Of a DNA stretch of 64,000 bases, positions 20,846 through 31,700 are shown piece after piece. The stretch is taken from assembly GCA_030710605.1 (NCBI GenBank), contig CP092870.1:12419408-12483407 (forward strand), written 5' to 3'. A program made the translations under genes and the position numbers. Position 1 is the first letter of the stretch. Each line of letters starts with the position of its first letter. The stretch comes from Cordylochernes scorpioides. Taxonomy: Eukaryota > Arthropoda > Arachnida > Pseudoscorpiones > Chernetidae. The notes beneath the pieces are model-generated. The model was given only the letters and a program-made list of their open reading frames with translations, had not been told where the DNA came from and made no database searches.

Positions 20846-20975
20846 GTAGGTAAAACTCTCGATTCCCAACAGCCATGAACCGGGATCGAATCCCGCGTTG
20901 GACCCTTGTTGCAAATGTCATAAACTAGGTTGCTCTTTTTGAGCGGCATCTAACAAAGTGATTTTGGAACAAGAC
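20846..20975. repeat. tRNA-like/dispersed repeat spacer between two arrays
   Basis: Contains CCGGGATCGAATCCCGCGTTGGAC, which resembles the T arm and 3' end of the SINE head at 46615-46690, and then ATAAACTAGGTTGCTCTT with ATTTTGGAACAAGA, which recurs at 29755-29815. It interrupts otherwise related minisatellites. Confidence 0.5.
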
Positions 20976-21862
20976 ACGGCGTGCAAGTACATATATACGT
21001 ATATATACGACGTGTAACCACATAAACGTATATATACGGCGTGTAAGCACATATACGGCGTGTAACCATATAAACGTATATATACGGCGTGTAAGCACAT
21101 ATACGACGTGTAACCACATAAGCGTATATATACGGCGTGTAAGCACATATACGACGTGTAACCACATAAACGTATATATACGACGTGTAACCACATAAAC
21201 GTATATATACGGCGTGTAAGCACATATACGGCGTGTAACCATATAAACGTATATATACGGCGTGTAAGCACATATACGACGTGTAACCACATAAGCGTAT
21301 ATATACGGCGTGTAAGCACATATACGACGTGTAACCACATAAGCGTATATATACGGCGTGTAAGCACATATACGGCGTGTAACCACATAAACGTATATAT
21401 ACGGCGTGTAAGCACATATACGGCGTGTAACCATATAAACGTATATATACGGCGTGTAAGCACATATACGACGTGTAACCACATAAGCGTATATATACGG
21501 CGTGTAAGCACATATACGACGTGTAACCACATAAGCGTATATATACGGCGTGTAAGCACATATACGGCGTGTAACCATATAAACGTATATATACGGCGTG
21601 TAAGCACATATACGGCGTGTAACCATATAAGCGTATATATACGGCGTGTAAGCACATATACGACGTGTAACCACATAAGCGTATATATACGGCGTGTAAG
21701 CACATATACGACGTGTAACCACATAAGCGTATATATACGGCGTGTAAGCACATATACGGCGTGTAACCATATAAACGTATATATACGGCGTGTAAGCACA
21801 TATATACGTACATATACGGCGTGTAACCACATAAACGTACATACACGACGTGTAAGTAAACT
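20976..21862. repeat. 48-bp minisatellite, about 18 units
   Basis: Units follow CGTGTAAGCACATATACGRC then GTGTAACCAYATAARCGTAT with a TATATACGG joint, 48 bases long. The minus strand is open in all three frames for about 300 codons, each frame translating to a 16-residue periodic peptide. Divisibility by three and absence of stop triplets in the unit explain this without any need for selection. Confidence 0.9.
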
Positions 21863-22155
21863 TCCTACCGCGGCATCCGTATTAACGTTAAACTATTTCA
21901 CAACATTTCGTGGTTTAAACCACACACACAATGTAGCATGTTCCTACAAAGAAAACCTAAATTTCAAACCTTTCCAGCCAAGTTCCTTCCTTACGAGAAG
22001 GAGTTCTCCATAAATAACTGACCGTTAAAAATATCTGACATTTTTTATTATACTTTATGTGAGAGGGTCATTTTTATTATCACCATTACAATAAAAAAAT
22101 AATAAAGCTACCTTAAGCCGAAATTCTATTTCAAGGTGCTTGCGTTTTCGGTAAA
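21863..22155. other. No gene recognised
   Basis: AT-rich spacer between minisatellite and mariner remnant. Confidence 0.4.
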
Positions 22156-22927
22156 ATGGATTGGCACGAATTACGAGCGGTAATAAAATATTGGAATTTT
22201 AAAAGTCGAACATCGTTTGAAATTTCTAATGAAAATGTAAACACTATTGAGAGGAAGGATAGTATATCTTATTACACATTCAAAAAAACAATCAAGGAAG
22301 ACCATCAACAACGAGAATAAAAATAAAATATTGGTTTAAAAATTATCTTTAGGAAATTGGAAAATAACGGCTGCTTTCTCATATAATCAATTTATTTTAA
22401 AGGATGGTTTTAAAATGTAGAAGATAGCTGCAAGATGTATACCGAAATGTTTAACTCCAGGCACAAAAAAAGCGCAATAAGTAAGATCAAACATGACCGT
22501 TAACGAGGATAAGACTAGTTTTGGAAAAATATCCAACAATAGATGAATATAGGTACTTCCTCGGCGCGGAACTGAGGAGTGTACAAGAAGATCCTCTCCT
22601 TGTCTGGAGGAGGACTCTCTCAAGGTGGGGAAGCCTTCCTTGCTGAAGATATTTGTATATATATTCCCCTACACTTTATATACCCTTTTACTCTTTTATT
22701 TTTCCACCTTTGTAAAATTTGATTAAAAGAATCAATAAAATTGTTTAAATTGTCAAATTGTCCAACAATGGATGAAACCTGGGTTTACCTTTTTGACTCA
22801 GAAACAAAAGCATAAAGTTTAAACACCCCATCTCACCAATCCTACAAAATTAAAGTCCCAAATATCTTAAGGCAAGCTTATGGTGCCAGTTTTTTTAGGA
22901 TTGCAAAGGATTATAGTTAAATTGAAT

Positions 22928-23143
22928 AATTAAAAAGGTTTCTGGAGATGAGTTTCTTTTTTATTATTAAAGCCGTTTCAAGATTTCGGGCATCTCTGTC
23001 TTCCTACAGGAGAACATGTTGGCATCAGGCGGCGTTTTATTCGTTTATTTATGTTCTCCTGTAGAAGGGCAGAGATGCCCGAAAAAGCTTGAGACTGCAT
23101 TGATAAAATAAAAATAAACTCATCTCCAGAAACCTTTTTAATT
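22928..23143. mobile_element. Foldback MITE inside the mariner remnant
   Basis: Terminal arms AATTAAAAAGGTTTCTGGAG with ATGAG, matched by its complement at 23117-23143, and inner arms GGGCATCTCTG / TCCTACAGGAGAACAT that pair with the ATGTTCTCCTGTAGAAGGGC and AGAGATGCCC blocks. About 216 bp, non-coding. Confidence 0.75.
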
Positions 23144-23195
23144 ATTTATGTCCAGGAGATTTGAATCAATTTCAAAGGAGTAATAGTGTTTTTAT

Positions 23196-23610
23196 AAAAC
23201 TATATCCTGCCCAGAAGTCCAACCCCTCCCCTACGTGGTGGGCAGGAGAAGCAGCACAAGTAAGGGACTGCCCTGTAGGGCGAAGTACGGTGTCGTGAGC
23301 CCCGAGCCGCTACGGTAACCGTGAAGGCCTACAGGGAACTCTGAAATGTGGCTGACTAACAGGGCAATGCCCCCCTTATTCCATGGAATGGACAAGACAC
23401 CACCACCATAAAACTATATCCTGCTCAGAAGTCCTCCTCTACGTGGCGGGCGAGAGAAGCAGCACAAGTAAGGGACTGTCCTGTAAGGTGAAGTAAGGTG
23501 TCGTGAGCCCCGAGCCGCTACGGTAACCGTGAACAGGGAACTCTGAAATGTGGCTGACTAACGGGGCAATGCCCCCCTCATTCCATGAATGGACAAGACA
23601 CCACCACCAT
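23196..23610. repeat. Tandem pair of a ~205-bp repeat
   Basis: Unit 1 (23196-23408) and unit 2 (23409-23610) share GTCGTGAGCCCCGAGCCGCT, ACGGTAACCGTGAA, GGGAACTCTGAAATGTGGCT and GACAAGACACCACCACCATA. The word AAAACTATAT occurs before, between and after the units, like a target duplication from two successive insertions at one site. Unit 2 is shortened by small deletions. GC content is much higher than the flanks. Possibly a retroposon end. Confidence 0.7.
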
Positions 23611-23867
23611 AAAACTATATGAATAGTTATTCTTCACTAAAATAAAACTAACAATGGAAGTAAAGAGGATTTAAGAGAAGAGGAAAACTATAAAAAAGCC
23701 CATTTCTACCTTCACGACAATGTATCCGCCGCATCGGCCATTTGGACCACTTTAATCGAACAATGCAAATTCACAATCATCAAATGCCCTCCTCCATTTT
23801 CTCCAAACCTAGCGACTATTAATTATTCGGAATTCTAAAAATATTTGAAAGGAAATAAATTTGATGT

Positions 23868-24433
23868 TGTTGTCGTGTCCAATGAAAAGCCTCAGATGTC
23901 TCCATGCATCTCTATCACAGCAGTTGCAATGTCCACTATCTTGGGTGTGTATACTGTATTGTTGTTGTTGTCGTGTCCAATGAAGAGCCTCAGATGTCTC
24001 CATGCATCTCTATCTAAGCAGTCGCAATTTCCACTATCTTGAGTGTGTATACTGTATTGTTGTTATTGTCGTGTCCAATGAAGACCCTCAGATGTCTCCA
24101 TGCATCTCTATCACAGCAGTCGCAATGTCCACTATCTTGAGTGTGTATAATGTATTGTTGTTGTTGTCGTGTCCAATGAAGACCCTCAGATGTCTCCATG
24201 CATCTCTATCACAGCAGTCGCAATGTCCACTATCTTGAGTGTGTATACTGTATTGTTGTTGTTGTTGTGTCCAATGAAGAGCCTCAGATGTCTCCATGCA
24301 TCTCTATCTAAGCAGTCGCAATGTCCACTATCTTGAGTGTGTATACTGTATTGTTGTTGTTGTCGTGTCCAATGAAGAGCCTCAGATGTCTCCATGCATC
24401 TCTATCACAGCAGTCGCAATGTCCACTTTCTTG
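23868..24433. repeat. 98-bp tandem repeat, about six copies
   Basis: Unit: GTTGTTGTTGTCGTGTCCAA, then TGAAGAGCCTCAGATGTCTC, CATGCATCTCTATCACAGCA, GTCGCAATGTCCACTATCTT, GAGTGTGTATACTGTATT. Copies differ mainly at GAGCC/GACCC and CACAGCAG/TAAGCAG. The 98-base period is not a multiple of three, so the short frames across it are artefacts. Confidence 0.9.
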
Positions 24434-24727
24434 GGTTAATTGGGTTAATAAATAAATTTGATAATTAAAGCAATTAACGCCGTTGTAAAATATTTTGTAG
24501 GACCAAGACAAACCTTCTATAATAACGGCAAACGTTCCTATTAGTTAACTAAGTATATATTATATAGAGTAATTCTATAAACTACTCTCCTAGAGATAAC
24601 TCTACGTCTTTGTAGGTCTATGTACACGTGTATAGTGCATTTGTTTTATAAAATATAACAATTTTTAAATGGTTAAATTTGCTAGATAATTTGACAAGGG
24701 AGAATAAGATATATATATATTTTAATT
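24434..24727. other. No gene recognised
   Basis: AT-rich spacer. Confidence 0.4.
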
Positions 24728-25184
24728 AAAAAGGCATATATTGGATAAAAAAACACTTATTTTACCAATATTTCAGTTGGCTGAACGCCAACCTTTATCA
24801 AGGTATTATAACATATTAATGTGCGTCAACAACAAACTCAGCGCCACACATGTTGACACGCATTAAAATTATTTTTAAAAAGGCATCTCCTTATCGTGCA
24901 ACTGAAATTTGCTGATGGCTTGCGCCATCTATCGGAATAAATATCAACGAGAATAGTTGATATTTATTCCGATAGATGGTGCAAGCCATCAGCAACTTTC
25001 AGTTGCACGATAAGGAGATGCCTTTTTTTATATATAATTTATGCACCTTATCCCAGTACAATATCACATTTGTACTATTTTTTCACACATTAAAATGTTA
25101 TAATACCTTGATAAAGGTTGGCGTTTAGCCAACTGAAATATTGGTAAAATAAGTGTTTTTTTATCCAATATATGCCTTTTTATT
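24728..25184. mobile_element. Outer foldback element
   Basis: Left arm (AAAGGCATATATTGGAT, TTACCAATATTTCAGTTGGC, CCAACCTTTATCAAGGTATT) is repeated in reverse complement at about 25090-25184. Related single arms occur at 47603-47712 and 58661-58738. A second foldback (24876-25027) sits in its loop region. Confidence 0.8.
24876..25027. mobile_element. Inner foldback element
   Basis: Nearly perfect palindrome with ~70-bp arms, from AAAGGCATCTCCTTATCGTG through GCGCCATCTATCGGAATAAA to a GAGAATAG loop and back. Related copies at 28384-28632, 32030-32216, 38212-38276 and 45900-46000. Confidence 0.85.
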
Positions 25185-25759
25185 TAAAGATTTAATTATG
25201 GATTTCTCTATTTAAAAATATATATCTTATTTAAAAAGAAAAGAAATTTGCTGCTGTATTTTAGATCATGTTGAGGATTATAGTAATGCAGTTATTTGTT
25301 GGTTCTTTTTGGTACTAAATAGTATTGGTAATGCAGTCGTGTCTAAAATCTTGAAAGTATAATAATAAAAATAGTTTTGATAAGAGATTGTTTTAATTGA
25401 GCTTTAGGATAAACATAATTTGGCAAAAGTAATGCCTGGCTTAAGGCGAGTAAACAAAGAAAACAAAAGATTATTTACATAATGTACAAGTTTTGAGCCC
25501 GCCAACGGGGAACAACAACAACGAGTCTTTATAGGGGAAGCATGACCTCTGGCGGTCGATTTAGCAGTATTTGTATCTATGAAATATATATTTTTTTAAA
25601 ATAAAATAATATTTTAATATAACATTTTAAATAATACCTTTATATAACATATATATATATATATAAGGCACATATATTATGGATTGATATGTACCTAGAG
25701 AGCCTACTCTTCCTTTAATTAGGCATCAAAACATTATGTTTATTAACCTAGTAAACAAC
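25185..25759. other. No gene recognised
   Basis: AT-rich DNA with TA microsatellites near 25650. Confidence 0.4.
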
Positions 25760-25960
25760 TTTACTGGTGGTGATGAAGAATGAGCCACAACACCAGTTTT
25801 GGCAAAATCAGACAAAAGCCAACAGCCTGTATACCATGGTTTCAGTCTATGGCTCTCATCAGTACAGGGACGGCTTCGATTTCATAAAATCCTTCGAGAG
25901 GTGTTATAAAATCGATCGAATTTGCCACCAAACTGGTGAAGTGACAAAGGCCAATTTTCA
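25760..25960. repeat. Dispersed repeat related to the 1.4-kb element
   Basis: GCCACAACACCAG, ATACCATGGTTTCAGTCTAT, GGCTCTCATCAGTA and AAATCCTTCGAGAGGTGT recall 1430-1545 (GCCACAACACCAG, ACCATGGTTTCGGGCTAATG, GGCCCTCGTCAGT, GAGGTGT). The 85-codon frame across it is not conserved. Confidence 0.5.
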
Positions 25961-26035
25961 GGCTAGAATACAACATCAAGTTGTGGTAGGATTCATGTTC
26001 CTAGAGAGGCAGTTCTCCCTTTAGTTAACTTTCTT

Positions 26036-26487
26036 TTTGTCTATCCCTAGTACACCAATACCTCGCTTTGCGTCGTTTCGTTTTGCGTTTTTTTTTTTTT
26101 TTTCGAAGTTGCGTCGCTGCTTAATTTTTACTGATTTTCACTGTGCGTCGTTAGATTTTCGAAGTTGTGTTGTTTTGGATTCGAGTCTTCAATTTTTTTT
26201 TTTTTTTTTTATTTTTTTCCTAAAATATGGCAACACCTTTATTTTTGATTGCGCCTTCACATATTTTCACTTTGCGTCGTGTTTTTTTGGAACGTAACCC
26301 CGACGCAAAGCGAGGTATGGGTGTACACTTGGTACAGGCCATTAAAATCATGGTGGGTAGAAGTAGGCGACTGCTTTTACTGTAAGTGCACCACATGTCT
26401 ACACATGTGAAAAGCAGTTCGACTTTTTCACTTACAAATGTGCCAGAGCTCCGTTTGGTTTCTTGCACTCGCTGATGGGGTTGGACT
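26036..26487 (-). mobile_element. SINE copy split by a MITE
   Basis: Tail end CTATCCCTAGTA (26041-26052) continues after the MITE as CACTTGGTACAGGCC and the GTGGGTAGAAGTAGGCGACTG block through GATGGGGTTGGACTT. Removing the MITE and one TA restores the SINE order seen at 5586-5795. Confidence 0.75.
26053..26323. mobile_element. pogo-like MITE inside the SINE
   Basis: 271 bp with inverted ends CACCAATACCTCGCTTTGCG and CGCAAAGCGAGGTATGGGTG, flanked by TA (26051-26052, 26324-26325). The interior repeats GCGTCG/TTCGAAGTTG words and T runs. No ORF. Confidence 0.8.
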
Positions 26488-27169
26488 TAATTAACATGAT
26501 TAACTTAATGAATCGTTCTGATTCGCTTTTATTTAGAAATTAATTCTTTTTAGTATTGTTTTAATTGAATAATTCTCTAATATCTAGCATATTTTCATTC
26601 AAAAATATTCCTTTAAACTTTTTTTTTTTTCAAATCTGTATATTGCTTTTCTTGAATACACACAATACTTTACAATTTGATTTCATTTAACTAAATTTGC
26701 ATACCAACCCTTTGTACATATATCAATTGTGTTGATATATATATAAATATTGTGCTCGTGGTCAGGAGATGCCTTCTTTATTTTAATATCAACACCTGAC
26801 CCACTTATCTTTTATTTTTTCTATTGTTTTTTCATATATAAATATATATTTTTATCTTTTCATCTAACTAACTTGCATACTAATTCTGTACATATCTTTC
26901 TTTCATTTCTATCAAAATTTTTGTTTATGTTTAAAGTGCAAGTGTCCCTAGGGGGACATAGCGCTCTAAGTCGAAATAAAGAAATCGTTCTGATTCATAA
27001 TTAAAAGGAGATATGTCTCTATAGGTACATGAATAAATTCCTCCTCCAACTTTACATTATACATATAGTGAAATAGTTCATCAAATAACTTTTCCTCCAG
27101 TTCCGTCCTTTTATTAATCATTATATTATGATGCATTAGCGCGCCATCTGTTATCAAAATTCGAAACTA
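26488..27169. other. No gene recognised
   Basis: Very AT-rich. A TTGATATATATATAAATATT-type simple region lies near 26720. No gene signal. Confidence 0.4.
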
Positions 27170-27400
27170 TTATAGACGTGTATGATTCTTTTTGAAATAA
27201 AACAATTTCTACTGACCTTACTGCAATGTAAAAATTAATGGGAGGGCCTGGCTCATCAGTGGGGAACCCTCCCAGCGGTTTCGCCAGTTTAATCTACCAT
27301 ACCGCTGTTATATTGCATTTTTGGAACTTCATTTTATAGTGATACTGATGCTAGACTCTTGGAATGGGTATTTTAGATAAACTATGGACATAAGCTTTGA
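27170..27400. mobile_element. Mutator-like foldback arm, second subfamily
   Basis: ATTTCTACTGACCTTACTGC, GGGAGGGCCTGGCTCATCAG, GGTGGGGAACCCTCCCAGCG (with small changes), GGTTTCGCCAGTTTAATCTA and TAAACTATGGACATAAGC follow the arm and centre of 42923-43460. The start differs (CTATTATAGACGTGTATGAT) and matches 30360-30510. Confidence 0.65.
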
Positions 27401-27921
27401 GGACAGCAGAATTACATATAATTATAAATTATAGTTGTTAAATTTAACTACCCAACGTTAGAAATTAACGAATGGAATGGACCATATAGAGATGGAAGTT
27501 TTGAAGAAAACACAGTAATGTAAGTGATGGGGTACCTAGATGCAGTGTTCAGGCGCCTCCTGCTCGGCGATGATAAATCACCCACCGGTCGGCACGCGCC
27601 AAAGCTAAGGGCAAAATGTATTTTAACCGGGCGAGATGCGATCAACCAATGGGGATCGAGATAAATCACGGGCTGAAACAATGGAGGGCTATCTAAGCTG
27701 CCCGGGTTTATGGAGCTAGATTCCAGATTCAGAACTAACCTCAATTTGAACCTGTTGGAAAACATCCGCCACTCTCTATATATAGATTGGCCAAACTACT
27801 TCTGGAAATCTGGATTTAAAATGTTCACTAAAAGGGTTTACAATAGGTAAAACACAATACCGAGAGAGAAGACAAATGATATCGAAAATTATCCAAGATG
27901 AACTTTGTGATTCGATCATTT
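27401..27921. other. No gene recognised
   Basis: A 105-aa minus-strand frame (27448-27765) has no recognisable domain. Confidence 0.35.
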
Positions 27922-27934
27922 AAAATGTCTTTGA

Positions 27935-28238
27935 CAGGGGTCGGTGGAAGGATGGTCTAAACCGTTGGTTTTCGACCGCTACGACCCGGGTTCGATTCCC
28001 GTATTAGATACTTTTTCTGATTTAAAAAAAATGCTCCAATGGCCCTCAATTCTTGCAAAAGTCCAACCCCACCAGCGAATGCAAGTAACCAAACGGGGCT
28101 TTGGCACATTTGTAAGTGCAAAGTCGAACTGCTTTTTACATGTGTAGACATATGGTGCACTTAGAGTAAAAACAGTCGCTTATTTCTACCCACCATGGTT
28201 ATCATGATCTGTACCACGTGTACTAGGGATAAGCAAAA
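27935..28238 (+). mobile_element. Full-length tRNA-derived SINE with 13-bp target duplication
   Basis: A tRNA head (about 27937-28010) has A-box-like TGGTCTAAACC and B box GGTTCGATTCC, with TTGGTTTTCGACC resembling the tRNA-Glu(TTC) anticodon arm. The body (CAATGGCCC, AAGTCCAACCCCACCAGC, ACATGTGTAGACATATGGTG) ends in CTAGGGATAAGC plus poly(A). AAAATGTCTTTGA flanks both ends (27922-27934 and 28239-28251). This is the reference copy for the family in this window. SINEs rely on LINE enzymes for movement. Confidence 0.85.
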
Positions 28239-28383
28239 AAAATGTCTTTGAACTGTTTGTCAAATGTCGGTGGTATAGTTGTGGGCGGATCTCTGTGGCG
28301 TTAAAACCTCTTGCCTCTTCTGTGAGAAGTAAATCTTTAAAATTTTATTGAGAAACCCGTTATATATAAATAAATACATTAAG

Positions 28384-28632
28384 GAAAAAAAGGCATTTCT
28401 CCTGAACGTGCAACTAAAATTTGCTGATGGCTTGCTCAATCTTTCGGAATAAATTTAAACTAATCGTCGATTTTTAATAATTGCAGAATTGGACAAATAT
28501 CTTGATTACTCAAGAAAGGGTATTTGATGAATTCTGTCATAATTAAATATCAACCTTTAGTTCATATTTATTCCGATAGATGGTTCTATCCATAAGCAAA
28601 TTTTAGTTACACGATCAGGAGATGTCTTTTTT
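28384..28632. mobile_element. Foldback element, diverged copy of the 24.9-kb family
   Basis: Left arm AAAAGGCATTTCTCC, TGCAACTAAAATTTGCTGAT, TTTCGGAATAAA and right arm ATTTATTCCGATAGATGG, AGCAAATTTTAGTTACACGA, AGGAGATGTC, separated by about 110 bases (GAATTGGACAAATATCTTGA region) that also occur in 32030-32216. Confidence 0.7.
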
Positions 28633-29940
28633 TTTTAATGCCTTAAAAATGCAAAATTACAGAAGACAAGCTTCGGGATGATTCAGCTATTTTATTTAAG
28701 TCAAGAACAAACTATGAATGATAAACAAAAGATAAGCAATGAGGGAAGTTTACAGCAAAATATAAACATTAAAAAAATATACTCTGTTAATACTAGTGTA
28801 AAATAATAAATACTTTGCTACAATAAATTTATATAGCAAACAATATTTCATTATGGAACGGTTAAAGCAATTTCTAAAAGATGAAGATGGGGTATAGTTT
28901 AGTCTTTATTCTGTTCACTGACTTAGTAAACATTTTTAATAGAGATAAAAAGGTCGTTTGGATTCCTAAATGGTACACACACAGGGATACTTTAATATTA
29001 AATAATAAAGAATGGTAAGATATACCTGACTCAACAATATTGATAGGTTGGTACCCTGAATTTCAAGTCAATAGAACCATTTAGTTTGCTCTTTATAGCT
29101 TCCACATAATCCCAGCAAAGATTTAGTACATCGTACTACATAGTATAGCTGTGTTCCACCAAAACTTTCAAGATTTCAGAGCGATTTCATTCGCCGAATC
29201 AGGACGTTGGTCCTGTGGCAGTCTGAAGGAAGAATTCCCAAATCATCACAATTCATCGTCATATCAGCAGAGACAACTGGAGACAAGATTCGTGATTATA
29301 AAAACCTCCAAACGGGTTAAGGAAATTACTGAATTATGGCACAAAATTATTTTCTCTTTTTTTTTTTATCAGTAATGTTGTCATTTTTTTAACGAGAAAT
29401 ACGACAATAAAAGATTAGAAAACGTCATAGAATAAATGTCACTCTGTGGATGTTTTTACACAACTATTCATAGATATCAATAAGATTAAGAGAAAATAAA
29501 AAACTCCAACTGGCCGAAGTGTCTATTTTTTATATAAATATGAATGCCGGCCAGGCAACCTCTATATTTACAATATTGTTACAAATTTTATTATTTTTAT
29601 TAACAGAGTGGTCATTTTTATGTTTATATTTTGCTACTCTGTAAATTTCCCTCGTGGCTTATCTTTTGTTTACCATTTCATAGTTTGTCCTTGCCCTATC
29701 TAACAAAGTATTTATTAATAAATACTATGCTACAATATTAATCATTGTTGCAAATATCATAAACTAGGTTGCTCTTGTACCTGATAAAGTAATTTTGGAA
29801 CAAGAACAAGTTAGAAAAGATAGAGAAACTGACCGATATTGATTGAATACATTCAAATAGAAAAGGAGTCAACTTGGGTTGGAACCAATCAGAATTGGTA
29901 CGTAGTGTTTTTTTCATCGTCAGTTGCTATTTATTGACAA
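28633..29940. other. No gene recognised
   Basis: AT-rich, about 1.3 kb. 29755-29815 matches the dispersed repeat at 20905-20975. No coding signal. Confidence 0.4.
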
Positions 29941-30156
29941 TATAATTACATCACTAATTACAAAATGTTTCGTCACTGACGAACAAGGCCTTCCCAATAC
30001 TTTTACATCGCGGTTAGGATAGTAGGAAGTTAGTTTTATTTAGAAAACACAAAAATTCCTACATAATGGCATCATTTATTATACACTCATGGACAAAACT
30101 TAAGGAAGTTGTACTTTTTAGCATGTATATCGGGTTTCAGACAATACTTCTGAAAG
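29941..30156. repeat. 216-bp duplicated block, copy 1
   Basis: Aligns without length change to 31701-31916, from TATAATTACATCACTAATTA to AATACTTCTGAAAG. It spans a foldback-arm piece (TTCGTCACTGACGAAC, CCTTCCCAATA, AGTAGGAAGTTAG) and the first part of a Tc1-like MITE (ACACTCATGGACAAAACTTA), so it copies a junction between two elements. Confidence 0.75.
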
Positions 30157-30359
30157 TTTGCATATAGAAAGTTTGACAGTACGTTCTATTATCTTAATCT
30201 TGTCCTTTTAATTTTACTTTGCCTAATTTAATTTGAAATCATACCTTTGATCACTTTAGTTACCTTTTTTACAAATAGATTTTAATTTACTTTTCCCATT
30301 ATAAATACCATAATGCTAGTATTTAGTTGTCCAATTGTTACCTGACAACTTTTGTTTTG

Positions 30360-30510
30360 AAAATTCGACACTATTATAGACGCGTATGATTCTTTTAAAA
30401 ATAAAACAATTTCTACTGCCTTTACTGCAATGGAAAAATTATTGGGAGGGCCTGGCTCATCAGTGGTGAACCCTCCTAGCGGTTTAGCCAGTTTAATCTA
30501 TATTACACTT
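30360..30510. mobile_element. Mutator-like foldback arm, second subfamily
   Basis: CACTATTATAGACGCGTATG, AACAATTTCTACTGCCTTTA, TGGGAGGGCCTGGCTCATCA, GGTGAACCCTCCTAGCGG. Same arm type as 27170-27400, truncated. Confidence 0.65.
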
Positions 30511-30768
30511 TTGTTGTGTTTCCTCGCGGCCCTCCAGAACGTAAGTACAACAACATAGGAAATAAAAGTGTAGGTTTAGGAAATCTCGCTTATTTCTTTA
30601 GTAAATCCATAATTTTTAATCAAAATATTATATTTTGATAAAATATTTATAAATTAAACAAATTTACTTGATACTAGTTCTAGACTAAGTGACACCTCGC
30701 GACTTTTCACCGATTCTACGGTTTTGAGTTGATGCTTCTTTCATCAGTTGGAGTTTCTTCATGCCAGA

Positions 30769-30872
30769 ACTCGCTTGTTCGGTGGTATACCTACTACTAC
30801 AATAGGAACAATACAGAGAATATTAACATGGCCCCTATGTAAGGATGACACGCAATATCATAAAGCGTTCTT
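30769..30872 (+). pseudogene. U6 snRNA pseudocopy
   Basis: Follows U6 across its length (CTTGTTCGGTGGTATACCTA, GGAACAATACAGAGAATATT, AACATGGCCCC, AAGGATGACACGCAATATCA, AAAGCGTTC) with many substitutions, including AACATGG for AGCATGG. No promoter or terminator. Confidence 0.75.
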
Positions 30873-30959
30873 CCTGACAGAATAAGATGGTGCGAATCTA
30901 TGCTATCCTGATTTAGTTCTGAACGATTTAGACCTTTCCATTTTTATTTAACAAAATAA

Positions 30960-31160
30960 ATTTATAAACACAAGGTACTAAGACCAAATCCAAATAAATA
31001 AATAGTGTGTGACATTTCGGCAACAGCGATGTTACCATCTTCAGACAAAAGTACTGAAAGTACTCATTTAGTACTTTTGTCTGAAGATGGTAACAACGCT
31101 GTTGCCGAAACGTCACACACTATTTATTTATTTGGATTTGGTCTTATTACTCTGTGTTTT
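30960..31160. mobile_element. Foldback MITE
   Basis: Arms of about 90 bp: AAACACAAGGTACTAAGACC, AAATCCAAATAAATAAATAG, TGTGTGACATTTCGGCAACA, TTACCATCTTCAGACAAAAG, with the complement following. A shorter relative is at 44565-44680. Confidence 0.8.
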
Positions 31161-31542
31161 TAATCTATAATCCTAATTGTGCCTTATCAAAATGTATTGA
31201 CAGAAAATGCACATATCTGAATCTGTTAAAATGTATCATAGAAGATGAATATATCATTGGGGAGAACTTTCGATCACAATGCTGATGGACATTCTGTGTC
31301 AGAGCGGAAGAGGCGTGGCCCGACCCGCCCTTCCTTCTGTGTCTCTCCCTATCTAACCCAGAAATAGAAGATCATTTGTTATCAGTCTGATGAATTATTA
31401 AACATCCCACAAGCAAACGGTAGCGTGCTGCCAGAACGGCGGTAAACACAGCTCCTCTTCTATATATCTGGGGAGATTTCATACTCAGTTATACATATAC
31501 GTCATTGTAAAGATAGAGGCTGCCTGGCCGGTATTCATATTT
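31161..31542. other. No gene recognised
   Basis: Spacer with no domain-bearing frame. Confidence 0.35.
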
Positions 31543-31665
31543 CTTGAAAATACTTCTGCTAGTAAATCTTTTTATTACCTCGATGTTTTGACAAAAAGCT
31601 TTTTGTCGACACGTCGATGTAATAAAAAGATTTACTGGCCGAAGTATCTTTATTTTCAAGAAACA
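31543..31665. mobile_element. Short foldback element
   Basis: AGTAAATCTTTTTATTACCT and its complement at 31618-31640 flank a GACAAAAAGC/GCTTTTTGTC inner hairpin. The outer GAAAATA / TATTTTC pairs extend it. Confidence 0.7.
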
Positions 31666-31700
31666 TATAGGTCACTTATGACTAAGGTCACATAAGACTA

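Larger units (their letters stand above)
22156..23823 (+). pseudogene. Degenerate mariner transposase, interrupted
   Basis: Three separated pieces read as one mariner transposase: an N-terminal helix-turn-helix part from ATG 22156 (MDWHELRAVIKYWNF, then KDSISYYTFKKTIKE); a piece near 22760-22920 containing the first catalytic region (TMDETWVYLFD); and a C-terminal piece near 23660-23823 (FYLHDNVSAAS, then PPPFSPNLATI), where HDN carries the second Asp and the third Asp region is eroded. Stops and frame changes are frequent. A foldback (22928-23143) and a tandem repeat pair (23196-23610) lie inside. Confidence 0.65.

Noticed and set aside
20918-21846. Three overlapping ~300-aa minus-strand ORFs
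   Set aside because: All three frames of one 48-bp array are open because the unit lacks stops and its length is divisible by three.
23868-24433. Possible CRISPR-like array
   Set aside because: The 98-bp units are contiguous with no unique spacers, in a eukaryotic repeat context.
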